A stretch of DNA of 64,000 nt from Ziziphus jujuba (lineage: Eukaryota; Streptophyta; Magnoliopsida; Rosales; Rhamnaceae), in the NCBI RefSeq assembly GCF_031755915.1, contig NC_083385.1, positions 12,793,001-12,857,000 on the forward strand. Reading direction: 5' to 3'. The notes beneath the pieces are model-generated. The model was not told the origin of the DNA, did not search any database, and saw nothing but the letters and a program-made list of their open reading frames with translations. A program made the translations under genes and the position numbers. Shown piece by piece: positions 21,462-33,713 of the stretch (its first letter is position 1; every line of letters begins with the position of its first letter).

Positions 21462-22029
21462 TTAATCTTGTAAACTAATCGAGACCGAAATTGGAAAAAG
21501 AGATACAAACAGAGAGGAATAACCAATCGATGAAGGAACATAAAACAATTTTGTTTCAATAAAGGTACAAGAAATGGTTGAGGGCAATGAAGTAGGTCAA
21601 GTGGTTGGATTTTGTGAGCTGTTCCAACCACTGTTGGATGTGATCCCAATAGCTGAACGAGAATGAATACCACACAGAAAAGTCAAGACCAGGCTCCCTA
21701 ATAGAATGTTTAACTGATCCATTCCAGATCGACCGAATTGGTACAAAAGTTGTAACATGGGAAAAGCACAGAAAACACGACTTATTTGAATAACCCAGTG
21801 ACCTACCAATTGTAGAAGTAGGATCTTTGGCAAGCAAAAAGCACTTAAATAATACAATTCCAGTGTACCATCTTCCTTCTCATTTCGAGGAAAAGGTGCA
21901 GGAGTAAAAGGAAACAATGGAGGGATCCGAATCGGACCTAAATGGGAATGAGAGGAATGAAGAACAACTCATGATTAGTGTGGAGGGGAAGATCTGTTTA
22001 TGACATAGTTCAAGAAAAAGTCATCTCAT
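21462..22029 (-). pseudogene. ccmB: ccmB pseudogene (cytochrome c maturation ABC-transporter subunit)
   Basis: CcmB is the membrane subunit of the mitochondrial haem-delivery ABC transporter for cytochrome c maturation. The start is the ATG at 22029-22027, followed by the expected N-terminus, but codon 3 is TGA where Arg is expected. Near 21960 about 50 bp are missing: the segment before HLGPIRIPPLFPF is lost. The middle is well preserved (PRNEKEDGTLELYYLSA, KILLLQLVGH, FGRSGMDQLN). A further TGA follows NPTT, after which the C-terminus resumes and ends SVSISLQD with the normal stop at 21464-21462. At 568 bp it is shorter than the roughly 620 bp expected. Not functional. Confidence 0.92.
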
Positions 22030-24551
22030 TTCCTTACTTCTTCGTTCTTTCTAATACATTCACTTCAAGGCTGGTTCTGAATGCCATGGAATATCATCTT
22101 CAACCAACCTCCACCGTACGTACCATTCGGTGCGGCCACTAAAGAATTGCTTATACACTAAACAGTGTTTATATACGCTTACTAAAAGACTGACTTTCAT
22201 TAGGCTAGCATGAAACTAAGAAAGAGAGATGTTCAGTGGCAAGCAAGCAAACTATGCATACTAAGAGAAAAGAAGAGATGTTCACAATTACTACCATAAG
22301 AAAACCGCTCCCCTACCCCTATCTCTAAAGGGGCCCGTCACTTCGTTCGTACCTTCTTGGCTTAGGCTGACTTCCAACTGAACTTACTTTAAGGCTTTTC
22401 TATCCGCCTCTAGCTGAAGCTAAGCACTTGAAAAGCGCATTAAGAAACGTTGCTTCTATCAGCCTTTTTGTGCAACAGTCCACCAGTAGTGGAAGAGAAG
22501 GTTACCATACATACAAGAGTCTTCTAGTTTTTATGTAAGCTTTTTCTTACCAGTTAAGTAGTAGAACAGCTGTATCTTATCTTATAGCTCAGTGCGGCGG
22601 GTTGCCGTTTGAATTCAATAAGAAGATAAAAGGAAACCATTAGATAGATAAGGAGTAGTGAGTGAGTGAATCCTCGACTTGAGCGATTTCAATCACCTAG
22701 CAGGCCTTTTATTTTATAGGTAACATCGCCAAAGGATATCATCAGATTTGACTACGACGGAAGGAACTCGAAGTGAGACGGCACCGTCTTGTCAAATGCA
22801 ATGATAGTGGCCCTCTATCATCTTCTATCTGGTGGACTTGGTAAAAAGGCCCCGACTTATTTCCAGAATTAGAGTTCGACCGCAACAGCCCTTTTTTTGG
22901 GGGGGATCCAGTTCCTTGCCAACTATCGACCCCAATCTCTTTTCATTTGTTTTGGGTATTACCTAACCTAGCCTAGCCTTCGTCAATCACACTAAAGCAG
23001 GGAACCCAACTATGGCAAGGCCCCTTTAATTAAGGGTTAGGTTAGTCAATCTGGCCCAGGACGCATTCATTGACAAAACCACCGTAGGAATGGAGACCTT
23101 TCAATAGAGCAGAGAGCACTGATCAACGAGGAAGAGGCCCTACTCACTACAAACGAATACACCACAAGATCGCACTGCACTCATGCCTCTCCGGCATCAA
23201 GTTGACCTACCCCCCCTCCCCCCACACACACGTAGTGATTCTATCAATCATGTAGGTAGGGCCCTCCATCCTGATTGGTATATCATAAGCCTTTTGCACC
23301 AGGCGCACTACGCTTTCCCTTACGCAGGTGTTCTCCTTTCTAAGTCAAGTAATGGTGACCCACCGAAGACTAGAGCCTCATAACATGTTGACGAAGACCT
23401 TTGAACTGAGGGTTTGATCAGTAGAGGGGATGACTTTGCCTCCCCTAAAGAAGAGTTGCCCCATTCTCTAGCCGACTGATCCCATTAATCATATAACTGG
23501 GAGGGAACATGCTACATTAGAGGTAAACGATCAAAGATGTCCTCTAATTACCACAATGAGGCTAGTCCCTCTTTTAGTATACTAGTTAAGCTATGAATAT
23601 GAATGAAGAACTAAATGCCCGGCTCTTTCTTTCACTGCTAACCCCAAGAAGTTTCTTAATGCTGATACTTTCTGTTTCGTCGAGCCCTGAGCTTGTGGTC
23701 CTCCTTTGGGTGTGGGTTCAGTTCAATTGGAGAAATCTGTCAAGTCAAGGTCAATGTACATAGCAACAAGGATGGTGCATCGCTTATTTATCGTTCTCGC
23801 TCGGGAGCCAAAACGAACATGCCTGCAACATACTGTACTGGACCTTCAACCAGGCATTCTACCCTTGTTGAATCGAAACCAACCAGGCATTAAGCGGCCG
23901 TCGGCCAGTAACTTTCGTACACAGATATATATTCATTCTTCGTACCTGGTCCAACTTCACAACCCTTCACGGGTTGGTCAGAAGTCAATCTTGTTTGGTA
24001 AGACGTAATTGGACAAAGAAAAGAGAGTGCTCAACCAGAACAACGGCCAACAAAGACCATAATTACATAGATAACTGCTCCTCCCCTTCTCCGTCTTTAG
24101 GGCTTTAATTTAAGGTAAGTGAACCAGCCGTATGGCGACTAGAAAGAAAGACGACCTCACATTCTCGTAGATGGTGTCAGTGAGAGTAACTTTAGTATCC
24201 CTTGTCAACTTTCTATTGTAAATAGAATCTTCAATTAGTGGAGACAAGCAACCTTACTAATAAGGGTGCTTGTTGAGTAAGGCTGGCTTTCGAGCCCATG
24301 CCCCTTGTATAGGTGGGTGCTTGAGCGCATCTTTCTCATATCGATCAAGGCTTTCCTAGAGTTTTCAATAAGGGGTGCGTTAGCTAGGCTGTTTTCTTAC
24401 AAAAGTGCTAATGTGCTTCTTTATGTTTTCTTCACTTGGTCTGCAGTACGGGCCTCATACAGAGCCGCATCCCTTTAATATGATGAGAAGAAGAGGGGTT
24501 GCCCTATTTGCTTTTCCATACCGATCCTTATTTACTACTAACTATTTTTTG
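22030..24551. other. mitochondrial-type spacer, no gene recognised
   Basis: About 2.5 kb without a recognisable coding region. Open frames at 23183-23383, 23693-23893 and 23706-24008 overlap one another and match no family I know. Pyrimidine runs and mixed composition resemble angiosperm mitochondrial spacers. Confidence 0.45.
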
Positions 24552-24624
24552 GGGTGTACAGCTCAGTTGGTAAAACATTGGACTTTTAACCTAATGGTCG
24601 TAGGTTCAAGTCCTACTATACCCA
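24552..24624 (+). tRNA. trnK: tRNA-Lys(UUU)-like gene, mitochondrial type, probably a decayed copy
   Basis: 73 nt. Acceptor GGGTGTA pairs with TATACCC, with discriminator A. D-arm AGCTCAGTTGGTAAAACAT; anticodon loop CTTTTAA with anticodon TTT; T-arm GTAGGTTCAAGTCCTAC. The fold is largely intact. Against the plant mitochondrial consensus as I know it, the differences are transitions (G-to-A in the D-arm and anticodon stem, C-to-T with a matching G-to-A in the T-stem). So it is either a silent nuclear copy or only marginally altered. Neighbouring genes are disabled, so I infer a non-expressed copy. Confidence 0.88.
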
Positions 24625-27600
24625 AACCTACCTTACTTATACTATACTATTAGTAAATATGCATAGTAGCATTTAAAGAGCACTCTTTATCCTTTAGACT
24701 CGCTTTAGCAACTTTGCCCTTTAAGTGACAAACAAGGGGGGTGAAGTAAGGAGTAGTATAAGAATGGCTCAATCATCAATAGGCCTCTCCTTATTCATTC
24801 TATAGGGCGGGGCTGTGGACCAACAATCCAGCAAAAAGGCTTAAAACCTCCTTTATCAAACCTTCCCCTTTCTCTAATAATAATGTAAGCAACGTTCAAA
24901 GCCCAGCAAACCCAACCTATACAAAGAGCTCTTTTCAGCCCTTACTCATAACAAGTGAAAGTAGCTAACACCCACCATACCTTGTTTGCTTCGAGACCGA
25001 TCTCTTGTATCTATCTATATATATACATATTATATATATATATATAGATATAGATAGAAAAATAGATTGAGTTTGTTCCACCACAAATGGATTTTGCCAC
25101 ATGGATTGGATAAAGTCCCCTGATCTCGACATCCAAGAATGAATCCCTTGAGTGCTTCGGTGGCAGATAGCAGCATGCGCGAAGCACTCTGCTGCGGCAA
25201 GCAGCCGATTCTTATTGCATTCACTTAAAGAGTCTTGCCCGCTCCTGAAGTCTGCGGCGAGTTCAGCCACCACCTCCGGGCCTGAGCTCTACTCGAGCGT
25301 AGTCAGCCAACTTCATTACTTTGCTTAGCTTCCAGCGTTGCAAAGGGATAACCTTTCACTATCTAGGCGCCCTAGAAGGAAAGGGGTCCCACGAAATTCT
25401 TCCTCGAAGGTCAAGTCGTAGTCCCTGTCCTTGGGAGAAGTGTAAGGAGTTAGGAGGGGGGAGCACCTTTTGCCCTAAGAAATAGGCGGCCTCACCTTCA
25501 AGCCGTTGAGAAAACTGAGCTAATATGTGATCATGACAATACACTGATGCATAGGTCTTTTTAAGGCCATTTTCTCATGATGCATCATGAACGTGCCAAT
25601 ATGTGATCGAGGCAAGCGGTGGTTAGAGATAGGGGTGAGCCATGAGCTTACTTCAAGTATTTATTACTTTGGTGGCAACACGTGATAGGCGAATGACATG
25701 ATTCTTGAGGAGTTACACGACGGCCATGTGATGATGCATCAAATAGATGCAAGGGTGGATGACTCAGTAGGTCCTTGTATGGACTGATTAAGTTTCCCAT
25801 TGGGAGAGCTTTAGAGGGAATAGGGGTGGACATCTATATGGGCTTCATGTGATTCGAAGCCAACCACTATGTATTGCAAGAAACTCTTATGTGTAGCTAT
25901 GTATACCTAATTAAAGCCTTAAAGAGCCTCTTAACACTTACCTACCAAAACCAAGCAAGATTCAAGAATCAATCCATTACCAGCAAGATACGACTCAGCA
26001 AAAAAATGTGAGCTCCCCTGCACGAGCTGTAATCAAACTAAAGCGCATTAGCTAGGCCATTTTCAATATGGGGCATGTCAGCGCTGCTTTACTAAAGTCA
26101 AGCTTTGGCTTTGTTCCACTTCTTTAACGAACCTACAGACTAGCTAAGGTTTACTTACATAGTTGTTCTTTCTTTTCGAAATTTCAAGTTCAAGTAGCAT
26201 TTTTCAACTTGCTGTTTACTTTGGTCGAGTAGCTTTCTCCCTTCGCTTTTGAATGAAGCAATAAGAGTAAGCAAGTTTTCTCTTTCTTTCCTCTGCTTAT
26301 TCCCCGTGGCCTTCCAAATAGTCAAATGTCCGGTTAGCATATGTGGGGAAGAAGCTCCTAGCATATTTTAGAATTACTTTCGTTTCCTATTCTAGTCTAG
26401 AAAGATCCGAATAGGATTGAAAGGCTATTTATGTCGAATGGTCCTATAGGTGCTTTCGCCCGCCGCTAAATAAACAGTAAGGCGTGGGGGCGTTGGAACG
26501 ATCCCACCTTCAAAGCTCAACCTCAGGAGAATCTATTTTGCCAATCCAGTGACTTGGCATACAAAGGTGAGTAGGGTTTTCCTCCATGTGGTGCACTCCC
26601 GCTTCTTCATACTCGGAAAAAATTGAAGCTGCTCCAAGGAAAAGCTTTTTGCTGCTGGATGAAAGTCTTATGTCGGCTAAGAAAACGGAAAATTCCTTCT
26701 TTTTTCGATTCTGAAGATCAGATCGGGCACATAAAAACGAGCCCTCCCTATTTTTTGTGGGTGCTTACAAGGTCAAAGTCCAAAAATCTATTCTTTCATT
26801 AATACAGGGGTGGGGGAATAAATAGTTTAAGTGATTTACACCTCGAAGTGTGTAAATACCAGATGCATAGGTTAAGTCATTCGCTAAACAACTATTTTGT
26901 TAGGCGATCAACCAGGTGCTCCTACCCTAATGAATGCCAACTGGAAGAAATCACTTTCCTATCATTCAGTAGGAGATCCCTTCTTGTGGCTTGAAATTTA
27001 TTACTTGTTACTAATGGGGAGAGATCTTTCGTTACGGTTTGATGCTCCTCAATGGAGATCCCTAAAATAATAGCTTGCTTGGGGAACTTGGTACTTTAAT
27101 GGGGGTATTCTTGTACAGCTTGGCCTTTTCCCCAGCGCACTGCCATCGAACCTACTAGTCCTCCTCAAACCCAATGGGATAGAATTCCTTGCGAATTATA
27201 ATTTTCAACTTCTTCCATGACAACCCAGAAATCTCATGTTCCTCATTTATGCATTCCATCAAGTTAGTGCATAATTTGACGATTTCTTTTTTTTTTTCTT
27301 TGTTTGATCCAGTCCATTCTGTCTCCTTTCCAACAGATCAGCCCCATTAGATTAGAGAAGGGCTTCCTATTCTCTATGACAACAGAACGAGCATTTGCTG
27401 GATGGCTAAACATTAAATGAAATGTTGGCATGGGGATTCATTAATTTCAATTCCATTTTGAGTCTTTTTCAATTGAAATGAATCTTGTATACGCCGATTG
27501 AACCACACGTTGGAGCATCCAAACAAACCAGCGGAGGCGCTGCTATGGCAGAGACAACAGTAAAAGCATTAGTCTACGTTGATCACCTATCAGCAGAGGA

Positions 27601-27631
27601 AGCAGCATAGGTGGTAGAAACTAACTAGGGT
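24625..27631. other. mitochondrial-type spacer, no gene recognised
   Basis: About 3 kb with no gene I can support. It contains an A/T dinucleotide tract (about 25010-25066). Several 60-100-codon frames (for example 24965-25273 minus and 25359-25544 minus) match no known family. Confidence 0.45.
25010..25066. repeat. AT-rich simple repeat, near-palindromic
   Basis: TATCTATCTATATATATACA, then a run of TA units, then ATAGATATAGATAG. The ends are reverse complements, so the tract could fold on itself. Confidence 0.8.
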
Positions 27632-29278
27632 TTAGGTACCAAGTTTCCATGGTCTACCTAGTAAAATATGTCCGGCATGCATTGGTACAATGTCACACAA
27701 GACAACATCCTCATACCTACCTATATTAAATTTAACTTTGGCTTGCTTATTTACCCTTATCTCACCACTATCATTTAACCATTGTAACCTATAGATTTCT
27801 GGATGTTTAATTGTTTTCAAGCCTAATTTATCTACTACAAGATTACTTATCACATTGGTACAAATCCCACTATCTATAATCATGCTATAAATTTTATCTT
27901 GTATTTCGCAACGAGTGTGGAAGATGTTTTCTCTTTGTATCTGCTCTTCATCTTTGTAGACAGTAAGAACTCTCCTTGAAACCAAGCTCAACTTGGAATT
28001 AGATGTATCTACAGGTTCGGCTTCATCATCATTGCAATCCTCCTCTTGCTCGGTTTTAGCTTCACTTTCTTCACTTGCAGATTCCAGCTCACCATCACCC
28101 TTTAATACCATGATTCTTCTATTTAGGCATTGGCTGGCTATGTGTCCTCTTCCTTGGCACTTAAAACAAATTATTTCTCTGGATTTTGAAGGTTTAGGAT
28201 CAGATTTTACCTCATTTTTATGGACTTGGACAGATTCGATTTTATGCTCCTTCTTTGGCCGATTGGAGCTTTCTTCCCCTACCTTCGGCTTTGGTTTGAT
28301 TTCACTAATTGAATTGTTTCTCCAGCCACTTGAATTGAATCTCCCACTACTAGAAACACCTCCAAGCCATGATCCTACTCCCCTCCTCTTGAATTGGTGC
28401 TCAAGCTTAATGGCAACATGCAACATCTTCTCCGACTCTAGGTATTGTTGCAATTCAAGCTGGTTGGCAATGTCACGGTTCAAACCACCAAGAAATCTCA
28501 CCATTGTTGCCTCCCTATCCTCTTTTAAGTTCAATCTCATCATAAGCATCTCCATCTCCTTGTAATAATCCTCCACGGATCCATGTTCTTGAGAAAAAGA
28601 TTGAAGTTTTTGATGCATCAACCTATGATAGTGTGATGGTATGAATCACTTCCGCATTGCTCTTTTCATTTGTTGCCATGTAGTAATCAAGTCATCACCA
28701 ACTCTCCTTCGGGTGTTTTGCTCATTGGTCCACCATTGGAGTGCATAATGGCCAAACTCCATTGCTGCCAATTTCACCTTCTTAGCCTCCGAATAATTAT
28801 GACAATCAAAGATCATCTCCATTCTCTCTTCCCATTCCAAATATGCTTCCGGATCACTTTTTCCCATGAATGGTGGAATGTTTACCTTGATATTCCCTAG
28901 ATCATCATCTTTGTCCCTTGCTGGTCTCCCATGGATTAGCCTTTCTTGAGGTTCAAAAATTTCATCAAACCCGTCATCCAAGTCATCTCCATAATTACTT
29001 CCCCCAAATTCCTCTTTTAGTCGCCCTCGGCCTCCTTGACCTCGACCTCCATGAGCATCTAACCTTATATTGGGCACTCCTTAAGATGTTTCTAACCTGT
29101 CCATCTTTTGATTTAAATGGTCAAATTGGGCATTTATCCGCTGTAGTTGCTCCAATATAGCCCTCATGTCCGTTTGCTCACCATTCTCGATAGCTTGTGG
29201 ATCACCATGAAATCTTACGGACTCTTCTTCATTAATTCTCAGTGGTGTGTCTCCTCTTCTTATTCTAGAAACTGCCAT
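27632..29278 (-). pseudogene. Gag-protease of truncated family B gypsy element
   Basis: One continuous frame from 29278 to 27632 broken by two nonsense codons: TAA at 29083-29081 and TGA at 28648-28646. The intact sister copy has RKRFVPSHYH at the second site, so that TGA is a CGA-to-TGA change. Order seen: N-terminal leader (RIRRGDTPLRINEEES), Gag domain (DDDLGNIKVNIPPFMGKS to LKEDREATM), CCHC zinc knuckle (CFKCQGRGHIASQC), acidic linker, and aspartic protease with DSGICTNVIS. The ORF ends at KLGT* where the element is cut off. Gag binds the RNA and the protease would process the polyprotein, but no mature product is expected from this copy. Confidence 0.9.
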
Positions 29279-30415
29279 TTAGTAAAATACTGTAAAAATA
29301 AAATAAATCCTCACAATATTCACTCCCTCATGTGTTTCACTCAAACAAGGTCTCGACACTCGTGTTTGCACACTAGTTTCGGCTTTTACCCTCTTTTAAG
29401 CTCATACACTCTTTCCTTTTTTCACTCAATGAATTATCTCTAAATTCTAATTAAAACACTCTAGACACAGCAATTAGATCACAAGTATATTTTAATTAAA
29501 CTTATCAACAAAACAGTAAGCAAAAATAAATAAATACCGAACGGAATGAAAATACCTATTTTCTATTTTTCTAGACAAAAAAAAAAAAGAAGCAAATTAA
29601 TGAGATAACTTTGGAATTTTGAAGAACTGGACCAAATGGTAATAGATTATGAGTTCAAGAATAAAATTCTAGAAAAAGAAATTCAAATATGAAGAAGAAT
29701 CAAATTGAATAGAAATATAGAATAGTTGTTGGTTGTTGTTCTTTGTAATTCAAGCTTTGTGTCAATTCCTTTATCTAATTTTAATCCAAATAATTTAAAC
29801 ACCCAAAATTCCAAATATCTAGCAGCAAAAATAATTCCCCAGCAACTCAAATATTGAATAAATAAGCAAAAAACCAGCAGCTCCAACAAATTTCCAGCAA
29901 ACAAATCAAACTCCAACAAACCGAAAAAAAAAATTTTTTTTTTTTTATTCAGCTTTACCTCTTCTTTTCTTTTTTTTTTTTTTTTTTTTACTCACAGAAC
30001 ATAAACAACTGCAGTAGCAAGAATAATTACCAAAATTGCAATTCCAACTCCAAAACAAACACCAAACCCGTGACCTCCAAATAAACACAAATGTGAAGTT
30101 TTTTTTTTTTTTTTAAATGTTGCCGCAAACTCTGTTTTTTTTTTTTTTTTTTTTTGAATATATGAATGCAAATATTTAAGACTAAAACAGCAAAGAAAAA
30201 TCAACAAGAACAATGATGAAAAACAACCAACAAACTAGGAAACAAAAATACGGTAAAACTAGGAAATCCTAATTCAACTAGGAATGAATTTTTTTTTTTT
30301 TTAAAGATACAGAACGTGTATGGGATGGATGCAACCTTAACCTAATGCTGAAATTGCAGAATAACACAAAAACAAATAAAGCAAATAAAGATAGATCAAA
30401 CCTGAACAGAATTTA
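29279..30415 (-). other. leader region of truncated family B element
   Basis: Non-coding stretch between primer-binding site and gag. It contains long poly-T runs on the plus strand (around 29932-29990, 30097-30114 and 30136-30157). The small frames here are low-complexity translations. Confidence 0.7.
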
Positions 30416-30427
30416 GCTCTGATACCA
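30416..30427 (-). other. primer-binding site, truncated family B element
   Basis: GCTCTGATACCA on the plus strand, i.e. TGGTATCAGAGC on the element strand, two bases from the LTR end. It matches initiator Met tRNA. Confidence 0.9.
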
Positions 30428-30429
30428 AA

Positions 30430-31499
30430 TGATACGAACTTAGGACGATTATGTTCAAGTTCTAATGGTCACCTCAACCCCTAACCACTTGTGATTAGAA
30501 ACCTTGGTATATGATGAAGACGCCATAATAGGTGATGGAAGGCCTATTGATAAGTCAAACTAAAACACTCATTCACTAATGATGTTTTAGGTGTTCAAAA
30601 CAACAAAGAGAATTCAATCTCACAAATAATTTTCTGTATAAAATTCAAGCTTCATTCTTATTGAAAAATAAGCCTTTAAATAGGCTACAAAGCCATGAAA
30701 TAAAACCCTAAAAGAAAAGAGAAAATCGGCTATACAAAGTAGTTTCCTATGGTGGCCGAAATTCTCACTCCTTTCCTAATCTAATTTGGATTAATTAATT
30801 CCTTTATTTTGAATTAGGAATTAATTAATTTACAATGAAAATAATAAAATAATAACTTTTCTAAACTTATTTTTCCAGAAAATAAATAAATAAAAACTAA
30901 AAAGTAATGGTAATTTTCTAAAATAAAAAGTAGAATCAAATTAGGAAACTATAATACTAGCTTTTTGACTAAGTTGACTTTGACCAATCTTTGACCAAAT
31001 TTAGCTCCAAATCAGCTTCAATATGCTTTGTAGGATGCCAAATAAACTGAATATGAAGTCCCACACGTTTTCCATGCTTGGAAGAGGATGAAAAAGCCAA
31101 CTCAGCAAAATACAGTAAAAAACAGGCCAAATTTGAAGCTGTCCGTACAACCCCTTTTTGAATGCCTTTGAAGTGGCTTGACTTGATTCCATATCCTTTT
31201 AGACATATGTATTAAATCCATAAAGAGTTGGAACCATTTCATGCTGCTCGATGTCCATATTTGCACCAAAATCGCTACCAGGGTCTGTATCGGCTTCCAC
31301 CGCTTGGATGCTTAGAATAGGCTTTGTATCTTCAAGTATGGATAAGCTCTGTTGAGAATTGATTACCCCCTCTATAAATGCTCCGAGGTTGTCCTTAAAT
31401 CTCTTAATTTGAGCTTTTGTGATTGGCCTAGTCTTCATCCGTGTCGGGTCAGCACCCCAGCAGGTTATCAGTTGAGCGGGCTCGGGCAGAATCACATCA
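30430..31499 (-). repeat. 5' LTR of truncated family B gypsy element
   Basis: 1070 bp, beginning TGATGTGATTCTGCCCGAGC at 31499 and ending GTTCGTATCA at 30430 on the minus strand. It is about 85 bp shorter than the two LTRs of the full element. An open frame of 98 codons (31199-31495) inside it continues the pol reading frame of the family ([13 protein letters not shown]). Confidence 0.9.
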
Positions 31500-33267
31500 A
31501 CATCCCGACCTGATACGAATCCCTACCTCTCTATCCACAACCAACCCATCATTTCTAAAGCTTATTTATTTACTTTTGGCATAGGCATGAACACAAGCAA
31601 AGGCAGATCCTGTTAGAACTTCATAATCCATTGAAGTAGCACCAGTGGCCAAGGCATAAGTTCCTTCAGTGGCAGGAAAGGTAGTTGACTTTGTTGACCC
31701 GGATTGAAGCAAACACACAATACACACGGAGGTGGGAACTGCAATATAGTATATATACGTCAAGGCTGACCAATTTCTAAAAAAACTGAAGATTAATTTG
31801 ACTCCATTGATGCATTAATGACCAAATGAAAAAAAGGTAAAAGCACTACCTCGCCCATATATGAATACAAAACCACTTTGAATAAATACAGATTGAGATT
31901 GAGAATTAGTTTCCCCTTGGACGGATCCAACTCCCATTCGAGAGCCAAAGCTTGACTAATAAGGACTACCCACTTGAGTGGCAAAGATCCTTAAATCTCA
32001 GTTTCAGTTCCGTAAAAGGGTAAATATCTAGATTCATGGCCCATTGAATACCCTGTTCCCCGGTATAAGCACTTGATCTTGTTATTTTTTCTATTGATTC
32101 AGTCCCATAAGTAGATCGCAGCAAAGTTATAATAAAAGAAGCATGGGAAGCAAAGGCACCAATAAATAGCTACATGGGTCACATAGAAGCTTTAAGAGAT
32201 AGGGGGACATCCATCGAAGATGGCAGCCAGAAAGACGGGATCACAAACGAGCTAGCTTATACTTCTTTTTTTTCATCCTCACTATTTGGTTTATAGTCGA
32301 ATCTAGAGAATATGAACTCATCAAATTCTTCTTTTTGGTATGTTGTTATGAGCAGCTCTGGTACTCAATCTTGGGTCTTAGGTGTGGGTCGAATCATGAT
32401 AAAGACGGTTTGATGGTTGTATAATTCCCAAGCGGAAAGTCGTCTACTTGCAAAGTAGATAAAGTGATCTAATGGACCTTCCTACGCCAACATACATCCA
32501 GAGTGATGCATCAGTATGATCATTAACTCTTTATTCCAATCCAGAAACTAGGGCTGACAGCAAACACTCATCGGCATGCTTAAAGGCTTAATTCTATTCT
32601 GCTCCCCAACCGTTATACCTTGCTTCTGCAACAATTCCATTCCGCTCTTTACAAAGTGTTTAATGATGCGTCTGTAATAGCCTGTGTCCCAAAAAAGAAT
32701 GCGCTATGCCCGGCCCCCTTTTCAGTAGATGAGATTAGAAATGGCTTGCTTTCATTAACATTCAGTGAAGGTGCATAGCTTCTTTGAATGTCCTGCTGAT
32801 TGACTGCTACATCTAGGGATGGGACTAATCCCGAAAGATAGGTCTTTCCTTCTGGTTATGAAATCGGCTTAGGTTGAAAAGCAAGTCGATGATGCCATAA
32901 GTCAAACAGGCGGGTGAGGTAAGAGTCCTTCACTGTACTCACTAAGAGAATGGATCATCTCCAATCTATTTGTAAGGTCTTGTCCCGTTATTTATTAGTA
33001 GCCGAAGTGTAGGCTGGGTAATTTACGATAAAACTTTTAACATGTGCATCAGAATACTCGAACATGTTTAATAAGCTTTAGTCGACCTCTGGAGGATAAC
33101 TATTTACTTTTCCAACCTGAGATTCTCTTTTTCATTTTCTCCAATAGAGGAAGGCAATGCTATCTCTTTAGTCTGTTACGGGACAAAAGAACATCCAGGT
33201 ACTTTTTTATAGGAAAACTACCATTTTTTACACCTTTACAATGATCTTGAATTTCTGGGAGGAGCTC
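31500..33267. other. mitochondrial-type spacer, no gene recognised
   Basis: No supported gene. Minus-strand frames at 31566-31763 and 31793-31984 are unrecognised. Confidence 0.4.
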
Positions 33268-33640
33268 TGTTCTAGAATAAGCATGACGCAAGCCTCCGTC
33301 TATGTATCGACTATCAGGCCCATAACAACACTCAAAATCAAAAAGGAGCCCATGCCACTCATCACAGACTTTTTGATCAATTAGGTGCGGGAAGGTATTT
33401 CACCAAGTTGGACTGGCGATGAGGGTACTACCAAGTGCAAATAGCCAAGGGCAAGATGGCCTGCATGACACTGGAGCATTAAAGTTCATAGTAACGCCAT
33501 TTGGTCTAACCAATCCCTCCTTTTCCACAAAGATGGATGACTTATTTCACCCCTACTTAGATAAGTTTCTCGTAGTCTGTGCTATTTGATACTAAATATA
33601 CCAGAAACCATTTTTGTGTATACTCTCATTGGAAGAACAC
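33268..33640 (+). pseudogene. Ty3/gypsy reverse transcriptase fragment
   Basis: The plus strand reads SLRLCIDY, then RYFTKLDWR and GYYQVQIAKG, with a stop between them. It then reads words of the PFGLTN and DKFL region in shifting frames. This is the palm part of a gypsy reverse transcriptase (LDLRSGYYQV type). The YLDD site cannot be read. Isolated fragment without LTRs. Confidence 0.75.
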
Positions 33641-33644
33641 ATTG

Positions 33645-33713
33645 AGCACCTTTTTCACATAGAGCTGATTTTCCCTTATGATCTGGAACACAGCTCTATG
33701 TGAAAAAGGTGCT
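33645..33713. repeat. perfect 22-bp inverted repeat with 25-bp loop
   Basis: Arm 1 (33645-33666) AGCACCTTTTTCACATAGAGCT is exactly repeated in reverse complement at 33692-33713. The left arm lies where an RT fragment would encode the residues after EEHIEHLF. The right arm looks like a local inverted duplication. Confidence 0.95.

Larger units (their letters stand above)
27632..31499 (-). mobile_element. truncated Ty3/gypsy element, family B
   Basis: Minus-strand element with 5' LTR (30430-31499), primer-binding site (30416-30427), an A/T-rich leader and a gag-protease region. It ends abruptly at about 27640, just after the protease words LLGRPW, so the rest of pol and the 3' LTR are missing. 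It is the same family as the full-length element at 52579-58956. Both share LTR ends TGATGTGATTC and TTCGTATCA, and their Gag sequences align closely. The opposite orientation makes the pair a large imperfect inverted repeat about 21 kb apart. Confidence 0.9.

Noticed and set aside
24552..24624. Calling trnK a certainly functional gene
   Set aside because: The fold is good, but the differences are the same transition type seen in neighbouring dead genes, and the locus looks nuclear.
25010..25066. AT-rich palindrome as an origin of replication
   Set aside because: Simple dinucleotide repeat with no associated conserved elements.
27993..28565. 190-codon plus-strand frame
   Set aside because: Antisense to the Gag region of the truncated gypsy element.
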